Shown: piece after piece, positions 27,624 to 35,757 of the stretch
How positions within the stretch are numbered: the first letter of the stretch is position 1
Layout: every line of letters begins with the position of its first letter
Assembly (NCBI RefSeq): GCF_002953215.1
Contig: NZ_CP026378.1
Coordinates: 1,284,540 to 1,348,539 of the forward strand
DNA: 64,000 nt
Direction of reading: 5' to 3'
Source: Mixta calida
GTDB lineage: Bacteria > Pseudomonadota > Gammaproteobacteria > Enterobacterales > Enterobacteriaceae
Notes under the pieces: model-generated
Told to the model about the DNA's origin: nothing
Database searches by the model: none
Seen by the model: the letters and a program-made list of their open reading frames with translations, nothing else
Program-made: the position numbers and the translations under genes

Positions 27624-27830
27624 TCACGCCGTCAGCCGGTCATATCTCCGGTAGCGGTAATTCAGCACGGAAAGCCCCCAGATCGCCACAAACATCGCCA
27701 CGGAAGCGTAGCCGACCACGCCCATATGTTCGTTCAGCATCGCTATCCGATCCCACAACGCGCCATGCAGCTCGAGTTTGTCCGCCAGCAGCGCCAGACC
27801 CAGACCCTGAGGGGGCGCCGCTTCCTTCTG
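27624..27830 (-). pseudogene. C-terminal remnant of a HoxN/NixA-type nickel-cobalt permease
   Basis: Reading leftward from about 27830 to the stop at 27624 gives QGLGLALLADKLELHGALWD, then a membrane helix (VVGYASVAMFVAIWGLSVL) and a basic tail (NYRYRRYDRLTA). This is the usual last loop and helix of HoxN/HupN/NixA nickel transporters. The upstream seven helices are missing; the next DNA on that side is the ybjI-like gene. It is therefore a gene end left after a deletion. The assignment is by pattern from memory. Confidence 0.55.
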
Positions 27831-27913
27831 CCGTAACTGCCGATGCGGCGGTCGCGGTCGCTAAAATCATCGGCTAAGCTGAGGCTCAAACAAGTCGAGC
27901 GGGAGAGAAGAGG

Positions 27914-28735
27914 ATGGCAGAGGTGAAGCTGGTGGCGGTGGATATGGACGGCACCTTTCTTGATGACGGAAAAAACTATAACCGCGCGCGTTTTCAACGG
28001 CAGTACGCGCAGCTGAAGGCGCGCGGCATCCGTTTTGTCGTTGCCAGCGGCAATCAGTATTATCAGCTGCGCTCTTTTTTTCCCGGCATCGCCGATGAGA
28101 TCGCGTTTGTGGCGGAGAATGGCGCTTATGTCGTCGAAGCGGGCGGAGATCGCTTTGTTGGCGAATTTACCCGCGATGACGTGATGAAAATTATCGATAC
28201 GCTGCGACACGGCAGCTATCCCGGCCTGAAATTCGTGCTGTGCGGCTATCACAGCGCCTGGTATTTCCCGGACGCGCCCGCCGCCTATATCGAAAAGATG
28301 CGCCGCTACTGTCACCGGCTGCGGGCGGTCGCGCATCTGGATGAGATCGACGATCGTCTGTTTAAGTTTGCGCTGAACCTTTCCGATGATTATGTACCGA
28401 CTCTGATAGCCGATATTGAACGACATCATGCGGGCGTGGCGACGGCGGTCAGCAGCGGGCACGGCTCGGCGGATTTGATTATTCCGGGGCTGCACAAGGC
28501 GCACGGTCTGGCGCTGTTGCAGCAGCGCTGGGACATCGATCATCAGCAGGTGCTGGCGTTCGGCGACGGCGGCAACGACCTGGAGATGCTGCATCAGGCG
28601 GGCTTCGGCTTCGCCATGGCCAATGCCCCGGAGCGGGTTAAGGCGGCGGCGCGCTATCAGGCGCCCTCGAATAATCATGAGGGCGTACTGGAGGTGATTC
28701 AGCAACTGCTGGATGGTCGCGGCCCGTTTGCCTGA
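27914..28735 (+). CDS. HAD-superfamily (Cof-type) sugar/FMN phosphatase, YbjI-like
   Basis: This is a 273-residue HAD-IIB phosphatase. Motif I DMDGTFL (residues 9-15) holds the nucleophile and acid/base aspartates. Motif II is ASGNQ, the C2 cap covers about 85-190, and motif IV is FGDGGNDLEML near 216-226. The protein aligns with E. coli YbjI along its length, including SSGHGSADLIIPGLHKAHGL. YbjI dephosphorylates FMN and small sugar phosphates in vitro. It is located here between the permease remnant and the alcohol dehydrogenase; its true substrate is not known. Confidence 0.85.
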   Translation: MAEVKLVAVDMDGTFLDDGKNYNRARFQRQYAQLKARGIRFVVASGNQYYQLRSFFPGIADEIAFVAENGAYVVEAGGDRFVGEFTRDDVMKIIDTLRHGSYPGLKFVLCGYHSAWYFPDAPAAYIEKMRRYCHRLRAVAHLDEIDDRLFKFALNLSDDYVPTLIADIERHHAGVATAVSSGHGSADLIIPGLHKAHGLALLQQRWDIDHQQVLAFGDGGNDLEMLHQAGFGFAMANAPERVKAAARYQAPSNNHEGVLEVIQQLLDGRGPFA

Positions 28736-28811
28736 GCGAGGCCAAAAATGCCGGTGCGTGCGTAAAGCAGCGCCCGGCGTTGACGTTCAGGACGCGCTGA
28801 GAGCGCGGGGA

Positions 28812-29954
28812 TTAAACGGCGCAGCGATACGCCTGCGCCAGCATTTCGCGCATTTGCGTTTCACTGTAATCGACCAGCGCGTTTTTGCTGTTGGCGCGCG
28901 TCACGATCCAGCTGACCTCTTCCGCGCTCAGGGGTTGCGGCTCGCGCCAGAATGGAAAAATCGCCTGTTCCTGTAGCCACTGCGCCAGATAGCGTGCGGG
29001 TTCAGAATGCGCGGCGCCAAACAGCGCCCGATCCAGCTCCGCCATTAGCGCCCGCTGTTGTGGATGGTCGCTGCTCTCCAGCAGGTCGAGAAAAGGCAGC
29101 AGCAGCCGACCGCACACCTCGCCATGATGATAATCTTTGATGGCGCCCAGCTCTCCGGCGATGCCGTGGATCACGCCAAGTCCCGCCATACTCAGGCTCA
29201 GGCCGCCAAACCATGACGCCATCAGCATCGCCTCGCACGCCGTTTCTCCCTGTCCATCCTGGCGGTTAAGCGTCGGCCAGGCCTGAATAAAATGACGTAT
29301 GCCGCTCAGCGCAGTTTGCCGGGTGAAAAAATTGCCCTTCGCCGACAGCCAGGCTTCAAACAGATGGGTAAAGGCGTCGATGGCGCAGCAGGCCAGGATG
29401 CGATCCGGCGTGTTGTCGAGCAGGTTGGCATCGAGAATCGCGACCGGCGGCACAAAGTTGGCGTGGCGCAGCGAGGCCTTCACCTTAACATCGCCTTTGT
29501 CCGTCACGACGGCGTTCTGCGTCACTTCGCTGCCGGTGCCCGCGGTGGTGGGGATGGCGATCACTTGCAGCGTATCGCCGCTAATCGGCGTATCGCCCAC
29601 TTTCTCCAGATAGCGCAGCGTTTGCAACGGATGCTGGCTGACCGCCGCGAACGCTTTCGCCGCGTCCAGCACGCTACCGCCGCCGATGGCGACCACGCGC
29701 CTTACCTGACCGCGCCAGCGCGCGACCCAGCGGTCAATCTCGTCCGGCGAAGCTTCATGAGCGACAATTTCATGGCCGACCAGCAACGGCGTCAGCGTTG
29801 AGCTGAGCGCGGCGTAATGCGGGCCGTTAAGAAAGGAGGCGCCGCAAAACAGCAGGGTGGGCTGAGGCTGCTGTTGCAGCAGAGCGGGCAGTTGTTGCAG
29901 GCTGCCGCGGCCAAAAAAGGTTTGTCGGTTAGCGATCGTCTGGCTGGTTAACAC
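28812..29954 (-). CDS. Iron-containing alcohol dehydrogenase
   Basis: This 380-residue protein (from the GTG at 29954, with GGCGGGAA before it) belongs to the Fe-ADH family. It has the NAD-binding GGGSVLDAAKA (about residues 88-98), TTAGTGSEVT near 131-140, and metal-ligand histidines in DAFTHLFE, GVIHGIAG and DYHHGEV. Such enzymes reduce aldehydes or oxidise alcohols in the cytosol. An alternative longer frame to 30026 begins with a sequence unlike the family. The gene points away from gntT across a 276-base region. It is not the YbdH/HcxA type found nearby in E. coli. The substrate is not predictable. Confidence 0.82.
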   Translation of the reverse strand: MLTSQTIANRQTFFGRGSLQQLPALLQQQPQPTLLFCGASFLNGPHYAALSSTLTPLLVGHEIVAHEASPDEIDRWVARWRGQVRRVVAIGGGSVLDAAKAFAAVSQHPLQTLRYLEKVGDTPISGDTLQVIAIPTTAGTGSEVTQNAVVTDKGDVKVKASLRHANFVPPVAILDANLLDNTPDRILACCAIDAFTHLFEAWLSAKGNFFTRQTALSGIRHFIQAWPTLNRQDGQGETACEAMLMASWFGGLSLSMAGLGVIHGIAGELGAIKDYHHGEVCGRLLLPFLDLLESSDHPQQRALMAELDRALFGAAHSEPARYLAQWLQEQAIFPFWREPQPLSAEEVSWIVTRANSKNALVDYSETQMREMLAQAYRCAV

Positions 29955-30106
29955 ATTTATTCCCGCCGCACTATGATTGAGGTGACGACGAGTGTAGCAG
30001 CGTATGACGTGCCGGCGAAAAGCCACAATCCATTAACCGGGCCGCAAAAAGTTGATCATCTTCGCAAATTAGTAATTCTGCTTACTCCCCTCATTCCGGT
30101 GACAAA

Positions 30107-30136
30107 TTGTTATCGTTACCATGTTATCGGTAACAC
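30107..30136 (+). promoter_or_regulatory. Two adjacent GntR operators upstream of gntT
   Basis: TTGTTATCGTTACCAT (30107-30122) and ATGTTATCGGTAACAC (30121-30136) both resemble the GntR palindrome ATGTTACCGGTAACAT and share two bases. They lie about 95 bases before the gntT ATG. Tandem GntR sites control gntT in E. coli, so gluconate-induced derepression is expected. Confidence 0.7.
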
Positions 30137-30230
30137 GCACTGTAACCCTGTCGCGCAGCGCGCTGCCGACGTACCCCACAATTAAAACAGAGGCCGTCGC
30201 CCTTGAGCGGCCATTCACCGGAGAAAAGTT

Positions 30231-31547
30231 ATGCCATTAGTTATCGTTGCGGTAGGGGTGGCTCTGCTGCTCCTGCTTATGATTCGCTTCAGACTAAATG
30301 GATTTATCGCGCTGATTCTGGTTGCGCTGGCGGTGGGCATGATGCAGGGCATGCCGGTCAATAAGGTTATCACTTCGATTAAAACCGGCGTGGGCGGCAC
30401 GCTCGGCAGCCTGGCGCTGATTATGGGCTTCGGCGCGATGCTGGGTAAGCTGCTGGCCGACTGCGGCGGTGCGCAGCGCATCGCCACGACGCTGATTGCG
30501 AAATTCGGCCAGCGTCATATTCAGTGGGCGGTGGTGCTGACCGGTTTTACCGTCGGCTTTGCGCTGTTCTATGAAGTCGGTTTCGTGCTGTTGCTGCCGC
30601 TGGTGTTCAGCATCGCCGCGTCGGCGCGCGTGCCGCTGCTTTATGTCGGCGTGCCGATGGCGGCGGCGCTTTCCGTCACCCACGGTTTTTTGCCGCCGCA
30701 TCCGGGTCCGACCGCTATCGCCACTCTGTTTGACGCCGATATGGGCAAAACCCTGCTGTTCGGCACGCTGTTGGCGATCCCAACGGTGATCCTCGCCGGG
30801 CCGGTTTATGCGCGCTTTCTGAAAAATATCGATAAGCCGATCCCCGAAGGGCTTTATAACCCGAAAACCTTCAGCGAAGCGGAGATGCCGAGCTTTGGCG
30901 TCAGCGTCTGGACCTCGCTGGTGCCGGTGATTCTGATGGCGCTGCGCGCCGTGGCGGAAATGATCCTGCCGAAAGGGCATGTGCTACTTCCTTGGGCGGA
31001 ATTTTTCGGCGATCCGATTATGGCGACGCTGATTGCCGTGTTGATCGGCATCTTCACCTTTGGTCTGAACCGGGGCCGCAGCATGGACGAGGTGATGAAT
31101 ACGCTGGGTGATTCCATCAAGATCATCGCCATGATGCTGCTGATTATCGGCGGCGGCGGCGCGTTCAAGCAGGTGCTGGTAGACAGCGGCGTGGATAAAT
31201 ATATTGCTGGCCTGATGCATGAAACCAACGTGTCGCCCATCTTCATGGCCTGGTCGATCGCCGCGGTGCTGCGTATTGCGCTGGGGTCGGCGACCGTCGC
31301 GGCGATTACCGCCGGCGGCATCGTCGCGCCGTTAATTGCCACCTCCGGCGCCAGCCCGGAACTGATGGTGATCGCTGTCGGCGCGGGCAGCGTGATTTTC
31401 TCTCACGTTAACGATCCGGGGTTCTGGCTGTTTAAAGAGTATTTTAACCTGACCATTGGCGAAACGCTCCGCTCCTGGTCGGCGCTGGAGACCATTATTT
31501 CCGTTTGCGGGCTGGTAGGCTGTCTGCTGCTTTCCGCTATGATTTAA
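30231..31547 (+). CDS. gntT: High-affinity gluconate permease GntT
   Basis: This 438-residue GntP-family H+ symporter is the same length as E. coli GntT and nearly identical over long stretches (MPLVIVAVGV, GFGAMLGKLLADCGGAQRI, HGFLPPHPGPTAI, FSHVNDPGFWLFKEYFNLT). About 12-14 hydrophobic segments span the inner membrane. It imports gluconate. gntK, gntU and edd/eda are not adjacent, so it acts with kinase genes elsewhere. Two GntR boxes lie upstream. Confidence 0.94.
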   Translation: MPLVIVAVGVALLLLLMIRFRLNGFIALILVALAVGMMQGMPVNKVITSIKTGVGGTLGSLALIMGFGAMLGKLLADCGGAQRIATTLIAKFGQRHIQWAVVLTGFTVGFALFYEVGFVLLLPLVFSIAASARVPLLYVGVPMAAALSVTHGFLPPHPGPTAIATLFDADMGKTLLFGTLLAIPTVILAGPVYARFLKNIDKPIPEGLYNPKTFSEAEMPSFGVSVWTSLVPVILMALRAVAEMILPKGHVLLPWAEFFGDPIMATLIAVLIGIFTFGLNRGRSMDEVMNTLGDSIKIIAMMLLIIGGGGAFKQVLVDSGVDKYIAGLMHETNVSPIFMAWSIAAVLRIALGSATVAAITAGGIVAPLIATSGASPELMVIAVGAGSVIFSHVNDPGFWLFKEYFNLTIGETLRSWSALETIISVCGLVGCLLLSAMI

Positions 31548-31648
31548 GAAGAAAGGAAACGCTCGCTGCGCCGTTCTCTCTACGCTTTTTACTGAATCAG
31601 GTTTCAGGGAAGCGGCGCGCAGCGGGCAAAGACGCGCAGAAAACAGAA

Positions 31649-31667
31649 GGGTCACCTGCGGTGACCC
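31649..31667. terminator. Hairpin between convergent gntT and a small gene
   Basis: The perfect 8-bp inverted repeat GGGTCACC-tgc-GGTGACCC lies in the space where two convergent transcripts should end. T runs are short on both strands, so termination strength is uncertain. Confidence 0.5.
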
Positions 31668-31675
31668 AAAATCAG

Positions 31676-31921
31676 TCAGTGCGGCTGTTTAAAACCGGCT
31701 TTGATCATCTCATCGCGCAGCGCTCGCGTAATATCGCGATTGCCGCCCGTCACCGGATAGATGACGTTGTTCACCACATCGTCCAGATAATGCTCGTCAA
31801 ACTCCTGTAAAGAGAGCTGGCCGCCGCCTTCGTCATTAATGGCTATCGAACCTTTAATGTGATCGCCGGCATTTTTCGCCTTCAGAGAATATCTCCCCAT
31901 ACTGGTATTAATGCTGCTCAT
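31676..31921 (-). CDS. Small acidic protein of unknown function (81 aa)
   Basis: This 81-residue soluble protein starts MSSINTSMGRYSLKAKNAG and has an excellent AAGGAGG site before its ATG. A mid-part acidic stretch (QEFDEHYLDDVVNNVIYPVTG) and helical end are visible. No signal, membrane segment or cysteine is present. It is a single gene convergent with gntT. I do not recognise the family; it lies in a short run of small genes (yohP, zinc ribbon) that often respond to stress. Confidence 0.65.
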   Translation of the reverse strand: MSSINTSMGRYSLKAKNAGDHIKGSIAINDEGGGQLSLQEFDEHYLDDVVNNVIYPVTGGNRDITRALRDEMIKAGFKQPH

Positions 31922-32075
31922 AGGGCCTCCTTTTTACAGGCTATAAGTAGATAACGAAGCACCGAACGGTTTCGCGCTATAAGTTTAGTGTTCTTTTTTT
32001 AATCGGTTGGATGTCCGGCAAAGCAAAAGAGAAAGGCGCGATCCAGCTCGCAAAATGCAGAACCTGTAACTTTCA

Positions 32076-32082
32076 CTATACT
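32076..32082 (+). promoter_or_regulatory. Possible sigma-S-type -10 element upstream of yohP
   Basis: CTATACT, followed by TA, matches the extended -10 preferred by sigma-S, with no clear -35. It lies about 120 bases before yohP on the same strand. Weak evidence. Confidence 0.3.
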
Positions 32083-32202
32083 TACCGGACAGGTGCCGTT
32101 GCGGTTGTTATCGGTCTACTGTGCAGCCTGACGACGCCATGCCGCAACGCAATTTACTCAAGGGCCGGAGCGATCTGAAGACCGGCCAGAAGGGAGGATG
32201 GA

Positions 32203-32286
32203 ATGAAAATTATACTGTGGATTATCGCAATTATCTTTATCGTCGGCCTGCTGACGCTGACCGGCGTATTCAAGATTCTGTTTTAA
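32203..32286 (+). CDS. yohP: Small membrane protein YohP
   Basis: This is a 27-residue peptide (MKIILWIIAIIF...GVFKILF) with AGGGAGG 6-7 bases before the ATG. It has the same length, start and end pattern as E. coli YohP (MKII-W...TGVFK-IF) and consists of one membrane helix. YohP is a single-pass inner-membrane protein whose insertion after translation and mRNA localisation to the membrane have been studied; its cellular role is unclear. A terminator follows directly, so it is monocistronic. Confidence 0.85.
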   Translation: MKIILWIIAIIFIVGLLTLTGVFKILF

Positions 32287-32293
32287 CCGAATC

Positions 32294-32321
32294 AGGCGGC
32301 GCTCTTTGTGAGACGCCGCCT
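32294..32321. terminator. Bidirectional hairpin between yohP and the zinc-ribbon gene
   Basis: AGGCGGCG-CTC-tttgt-GAG-A-CGCCGCCT forms a long GC-rich stem 7 bases after the yohP stop. A short T stretch follows on the plus strand. It lies between convergent genes. Confidence 0.7.
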
Positions 32322-32330
32322 GTTTAACAT

Positions 32331-32519
32331 CTAACCTGTGCTGCGTTGTCCAATAAGACATCGGGTAATAGGATCTAATTCTGTTATCGGTAGTACGTCC
32401 TGAACGGTAAAGGGTTTAAAACAATAAGCACATACCGCGCCGTGGTGGAATTTCCCTTTCTGGTCTCCGGTAGTATAACGAAACCGCTTACTCCCACAGG
32501 CGGTACATCTTATTTTCAT
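32331..32519 (-). CDS. Small zinc-ribbon protein (62 aa)
   Basis: Start at 32519 (MKIRCTACGSKRFRYTT) with AAGGATGGT before it; the frame is open to 32564 without support. Two CxxC knuckles (CTAC near residues 5-8 and CAYC near 30-33) predict one structural zinc, with basic residues between them. It may bind nucleic acid or a protein partner. The gene is convergent with yohP. No specific family is recognised. Confidence 0.65.
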   Translation of the reverse strand: MKIRCTACGSKRFRYTTGDQKGKFHHGAVCAYCFKPFTVQDVLPITELDPITRCLIGQRSTG

Positions 32520-33305
32520 GACCATCCTTATCTTCCTTACTGCTGATTTCGCGGCGAGCATCATTTTAGCAAAAACACATGAAAGATCTATAAATTTACT
32601 TTATATGTTTAATGTGGTTATGGTAACAGTGTAAATCAATGAAAAATAAGTAAATTTAATGATTGTTTTTATCTGCCCGCGCTTTTCTCAGGCTGTTAAA
32701 GGCAAATTCAATGATATTTATCAATAAATAAGCGAAAAGTTATTACTTTTTGCCATTTTTTGGTTCCAAAAGTTAACGTAATCTTAAGTGCTTATATAGT
32801 TAAGATAAGATGTTGTTACAATGCATTGCGAAAAAGTAGAAGCTTTTCTGTGAATTATCGCTTCGGGGGGCGGTCAGGCTGCGGCATAGAAGCAGGCGAT
32901 ATCAGGCGACATATGATGAATAAAACAGGCACTTTTGAGGTCGCCAAATCCAGAACAAAAAATAGAAAAGCAAGAACGCGCGTCTGAAGCATGAAAAATC
33001 AGGCGCAGCGATAAAAGATCACAAAAAAATGGTTTTATTTCCTCTCAGGGCCTGGGCGCAGCAAAGCATGCCGATTCGGTTGTTAAATGCGTTATTTTAT
33101 AAACGATTATCGAAATAAATGGCAAAGCTCAGCTGGTAAACGGGCTGGCCGCGGGCGGTTTTCAACGGCGTTAAACGCGTCGGTCATGAAAAAATAGCGA
33201 TATTTATCACTTTTTCTTCACGACGCACTGGACAAAACGCGCAGCAATTGCTGTACTTAACCCCGACACAGTTTAGTGTCCATTTTTCATGTAAAGGTAA
33301 TATAG
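32520..33305. other. AT-rich intergenic region upstream of cspE
   Basis: Nearly 790 bases are without a supported gene. The DNA is markedly AT-rich (for instance 32580-32830). A 75-codon plus-strand frame at 32760 has no ribosome site or recognisable sequence and is not called. The last 80 bases hold a likely cspE promoter and a small GACAC-agttta-GTGTC hairpin in the leader. Regulatory or structural function is possible; I see nothing else defined. Confidence 0.5.
33229..33257 (+). promoter_or_regulatory. Candidate cspE promoter
   Basis: TGGACA and TGTACT are spaced by 17 bases, with TG-like sequence before the -10. It would give a leader of about 40 bases, far shorter than that of cspA. 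Moderate match only. Confidence 0.4.
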
Positions 33306-33515
33306 ATGTCCAAGATCAAAGGTAACGTTAAGTGGTTTAATGAGTCCAAAGGATTCGGCTTCATTACTCCGGAAGATGGCAGCAAAGACGTATTCGTACA
33401 CTTCTCTGCTATCCAGAGCAATGGTTTCAAAACTCTGGCTGAAGGTCAGCGTGTAGAGTTCGAAATCACTGACGGCGCAAAAGGCCCATCTGCTGCTAAC
33501 GTTATCGCTCTGTAA
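33306..33515 (+). CDS. cspE: Cold-shock-like protein CspE
   Basis: This 69-residue OB-fold RNA/DNA chaperone differs from E. coli CspE at only a few residues (QSNGF for QTNGF, ITDGA for ITNGA). The RNP motifs KGFGFI (residues 15-20) and VFVHF (30-34) are intact. It binds single-stranded nucleic acids, acts as an antiterminator, and is made constitutively in E. coli. An AAAGGTAA site precedes the ATG and a strong terminator follows. Confidence 0.95.
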   Translation: MSKIKGNVKWFNESKGFGFITPEDGSKDVFVHFSAIQSNGFKTLAEGQRVEFEITDGAKGPSAANVIAL

Positions 33516-33535
33516 GTTAACAGTCAGAATTTTAA

Positions 33536-33562
33536 AAACCCGCCTCCTGGCGGGTTTTTTTT
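33536..33562 (+). terminator. cspE terminator
   Basis: The stem ACCCGCC / GGCGGGT is flanked by an A run and followed by eight Ts, about 20 bases after the cspE stop. Confidence 0.92.
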
Positions 33563-33571
33563 CGCCTGAGT

Positions 33572-33670
33572 TTAACGATAAACGTACAGGGCGACAAAGA
33601 AAATCAGAGAGAAACAGCTCAGCATCAATGCAAAAAGTTCAGAAAAGCACTGCGGTATCATGTTTTTCAT
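33572..33670 (-). CDS. Candidate 32-residue membrane peptide
   Basis: The frame starts MKNMIPQCFSELFALML, continues as one hydrophobic helix (SCFSLIFFVALYV) and ends YR. A GAGGTGG ribosome site lies 8 bases upstream. The gene is convergent with cspE and shares its terminator region. Size, helix and basic C-terminal end are typical of small enterobacterial membrane proteins. No homologue comes to mind. Confidence 0.45.
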   Translation of the reverse strand: MKNMIPQCFSELFALMLSCFSLIFFVALYVYR

Positions 33671-33858
33671 TTCATCGTCCACCTCATCAACCTTTTGCTC
33701 AGTTTGTCAGCGCAAGATTAAGGAAACATTAATTGTTGCGCCGCTGCACATAAAAAGCATTCGTCACGTTTTGCAATCACCATTGCCTTGCTTCAACGCC
33801 TTCGCTGCGGCTATAAACAGATATCCCCTACGCGTCCGGCGTACCTGAAGGAGTCGCC

Positions 33859-34287
33859 ATGAATATTCGCCCAGCTCAGCCTGAAGACCGCTTTGCTCTT
33901 ATCTCGTTACTGAATGAATTGGGCTACGGTAATACCGATAGCTTTATGGACAGACGTCTGCGTCAGCTTACAGATCATCCCGATGAGGTTCTGCTGGTGG
34001 CGGAAGATCGCCAAACCGTGCTTGGTTTCTTGTCGCTGCACTTTATTCCGCAGCTGGCGCTGGAGGGCGACTTTGCCCGCATCAGCTACTTCTGTATCGC
34101 GGAAGGCGAGCGCAGCAAAGGATTGGGACAGCATCTGTTACAGTATGCCGAGCAGCTGGCGCGCGAACGCGGCTGCGACCGCCTCGAAGTGCATTGCCAT
34201 GAGAAACGCATTAAGGCCAATCAGTTTTACGCGCGTGAAAACTATATCGAATCGCCGCGCTACCTGATTAAGCAGCTGGCGCCCTGA
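33859..34287 (+). CDS. GNAT-family N-acetyltransferase
   Basis: This 142-residue acetyltransferase shows the acetyl-CoA-binding motif A: RISYFCIAEGERSKGLGQHLL, with the R/Q-x-x-G-x-G/A-like segment ERSKGLG near residues 88-94. It begins MNIRPAQPEDRFALISLLNELGY, typical of amino-group N-acetyltransferases of the PhnO type. AAGGAG lies 6 bases before the ATG. Its substrate is unknown. It is followed 53 bases later by ybeM in the same direction. Confidence 0.8.
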   Translation: MNIRPAQPEDRFALISLLNELGYGNTDSFMDRRLRQLTDHPDEVLLVAEDRQTVLGFLSLHFIPQLALEGDFARISYFCIAEGERSKGLGQHLLQYAEQLARERGCDRLEVHCHEKRIKANQFYARENYIESPRYLIKQLAP

Positions 34288-34340
34288 AACCCTTCGCTGC
34301 GGGCGTTACAATGGCGTCTGCGTCATCATAAGGAGAGAGA

Positions 34341-35138
34341 ATGAACGTTGCCATGGGACAGTTCGCCGTCAGCCGTGAATGGCGCGAAAACGCGGCTACC
34401 TGCGTCCGTCTGATGCGGCAGGCGCAGGCGCAGGGCGCCGCACTGCTGGTGCTGCCTGAGGCGGTGCTGGCGACCGATATGAGCGACCCAGGACTGGCAG
34501 TGCGGGAAGCGCAGCCGCTTGACGGCCCCTTTATGGCCGAACTGCTCTCGGCAAGCCGTGCAAACGCCCTGACCACCATACTGACTATCTATATCCCGGA
34601 TGGGCCGCAGCGCGCGATTAACGCCCAGCTTGCTGTACGGGACGGCGAGATCGTCGCCCGCTACGATAAGCTGCATCTTTATGACGCCTTTACCATGCAG
34701 GAGTCACAGCGGGTTTCCGCCGGTAACGCCGTGCCGCCGCTGGTTGAGGTGGGCGGCATGAAAGTCGGCATGATGACCTGTTATGATATTCGTTTCCCGG
34801 AGCTGGCGCGCCGTCTGGCGCTTGATGGCGCAGATGTGCTGGTGCTGCCGTCCGCCTGGGTCAGAGGGCCGTTAAAAGAGATGCACTGGGAGGTGTTGGC
34901 GACGGCGCGGGCGCTGGAGAACACCTGTTATTTAATCGCGGTAGGCGAATGTGGTCCGCGTAATATCGGCAGCAGCCTGATTATCGATCCGCTGGGCGTG
35001 ACTATCGCGCGCGCCGCAGAGACGGAGGCGTTGGTTTTTGCCGAACTGGATGCGGAGCGGCTGGCCAGCGCACGACGGATGCTGCCGGTGCTGACGAATC
35101 GTCGCTTCGCTCGACCGGCGCTCAATAAAGAGGCCTGA
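34341..35138 (+). CDS. ybeM: Deaminated glutathione amidase (Nit1-like, YbeM)
   Basis: This 265-residue nitrilase-superfamily protein has the catalytic triad: E in LVLPEAV (about residue 40), K in YDKLHLYD (about 112) and C in MMTCYDIRFPE (about 148). The family hydrolyses deaminated glutathione as metabolite repair. In E. coli K-12 ybeM is disrupted; here the frame is complete. A strong AAGGAGAGAGA ribosome site precedes the ATG. Location next to tatE and lipA is as in E. coli. Confidence 0.88.
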   Translation: MNVAMGQFAVSREWRENAATCVRLMRQAQAQGAALLVLPEAVLATDMSDPGLAVREAQPLDGPFMAELLSASRANALTTILTIYIPDGPQRAINAQLAVRDGEIVARYDKLHLYDAFTMQESQRVSAGNAVPPLVEVGGMKVGMMTCYDIRFPELARRLALDGADVLVLPSAWVRGPLKEMHWEVLATARALENTCYLIAVGECGPRNIGSSLIIDPLGVTIARAAETEALVFAELDAERLASARRMLPVLTNRRFARPALNKEA

Positions 35139-35281
35139 GAACGCCGGCAGGTTATAAGCCGCGCCGCGCATGCGGCGCTGAAGGGAAAAATTAGTAATCT
35201 GTTACATGTCGCTGTTGTATTAATCAGCGTTCTGCGCGTTAATAGCGGCAGTTGTCTTCCCTGTTAATGTAAGAAGGTGTT

Positions 35282-35482
35282 ATGGAAGGTATCAGTATTG
35301 CCAAGTTACTGGTTATCGGTGCGTTGATCGTACTGTTGTTTGGCACGAATAAACTCCGTTCGCTGGGTGGCGATTTAGGTGCCGCCATTAAAGGCTTTAA
35401 AAAAGCGATGAAGGATGAGGATACGGCGGCCCCTGCTAAGGCTGAAGAGATGCCGGCAGAGCGCGTAACCCACAAAGAGTAA
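35282..35482 (+). CDS. tatE: Sec-independent translocase subunit TatE
   Basis: This 66-residue TatA-family protein has a membrane helix ([22 protein letters not shown], residues about 3-24) ending in the conserved [14 protein letters not shown] hinge. An amphipathic helix ([12 protein letters not shown]) and a short acidic tail follow. TatE is a minor paralogue of TatA in the twin-arginine export complex of the inner membrane. AGAAGGTG lies before the ATG. It is monocistronic with a terminator 47 bases downstream. Confidence 0.93.
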   Translation: MEGISIAKLLVIGALIVLLFGTNKLRSLGGDLGAAIKGFKKAMKDEDTAAPAKAEEMPAERVTHKE

Positions 35483-35529
35483 TATTCGCGGCGGCATTAA
35501 GTTACAAAATGTAACTTGCCCCTCAGATT

Positions 35530-35553
35530 AAAAGCCAGCGGTTGCTGGCTTTT
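35530..35553 (+). terminator. tatE terminator
   Basis: The 10-bp stem AAAAGCCAGC / GCTGGCTTTT with loop GGTT ends in Ts. Confidence 0.88.
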
Positions 35554-35568
35554 ATTATGGGCGCTATT

Positions 35569-35622
35569 CTGCTTCTGCTTCTGCTTCTGCTTCTGCTTCT
35601 GCTTCTGCTTCTGCTTCTGCTG
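35569..35622. repeat. Hexanucleotide microsatellite (CTGCTT)8 plus one variant unit
   Basis: Eight perfect tandem copies of CTGCTT are followed by CTGCTG, in the gap between the tatE and lipA terminators. The unit length is a multiple of three. A minus-strand frame across it would read Lys-Gln repeats, but this frame has no ribosome site or family and is not called. Such repeats change length by slipped-strand mispairing. Confidence 0.9.
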
Positions 35623-35707
35623 CCCCGGTTTCCCTTTATCCGCCAGGCTTATGTTATCCAGCGTTTTTATGCGCGCCGCTGGGCATTCGCTCATTTCCGA
35701 CGCGCAT

Positions 35708-35735
35708 AAAAAAACGCAGCCTGAAGCTGCGTTTT
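35708..35735 (-). terminator. lipA terminator
   Basis: The stem AAACGCAGC-CTGAA-GCTGCGTTT is followed on the minus strand by a long T run (A run at 35708-35714), 23 bases beyond the lipA stop. Confidence 0.88.
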
Positions 35736-35757
35736 CTCAACGGCAAAAGAGAAGATA

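Noticed and set aside
32760..32987. A 75-codon frame in the AT-rich region before cspE
   Set aside because: No ribosome site, no conserved pattern, base composition unlike coding DNA nearby.
35497..35694. Minus-strand frame with Lys-Gln repeats across the microsatellite
   Set aside because: It exists only because the repeat unit is six bases; no ribosome site, runs across two terminators.
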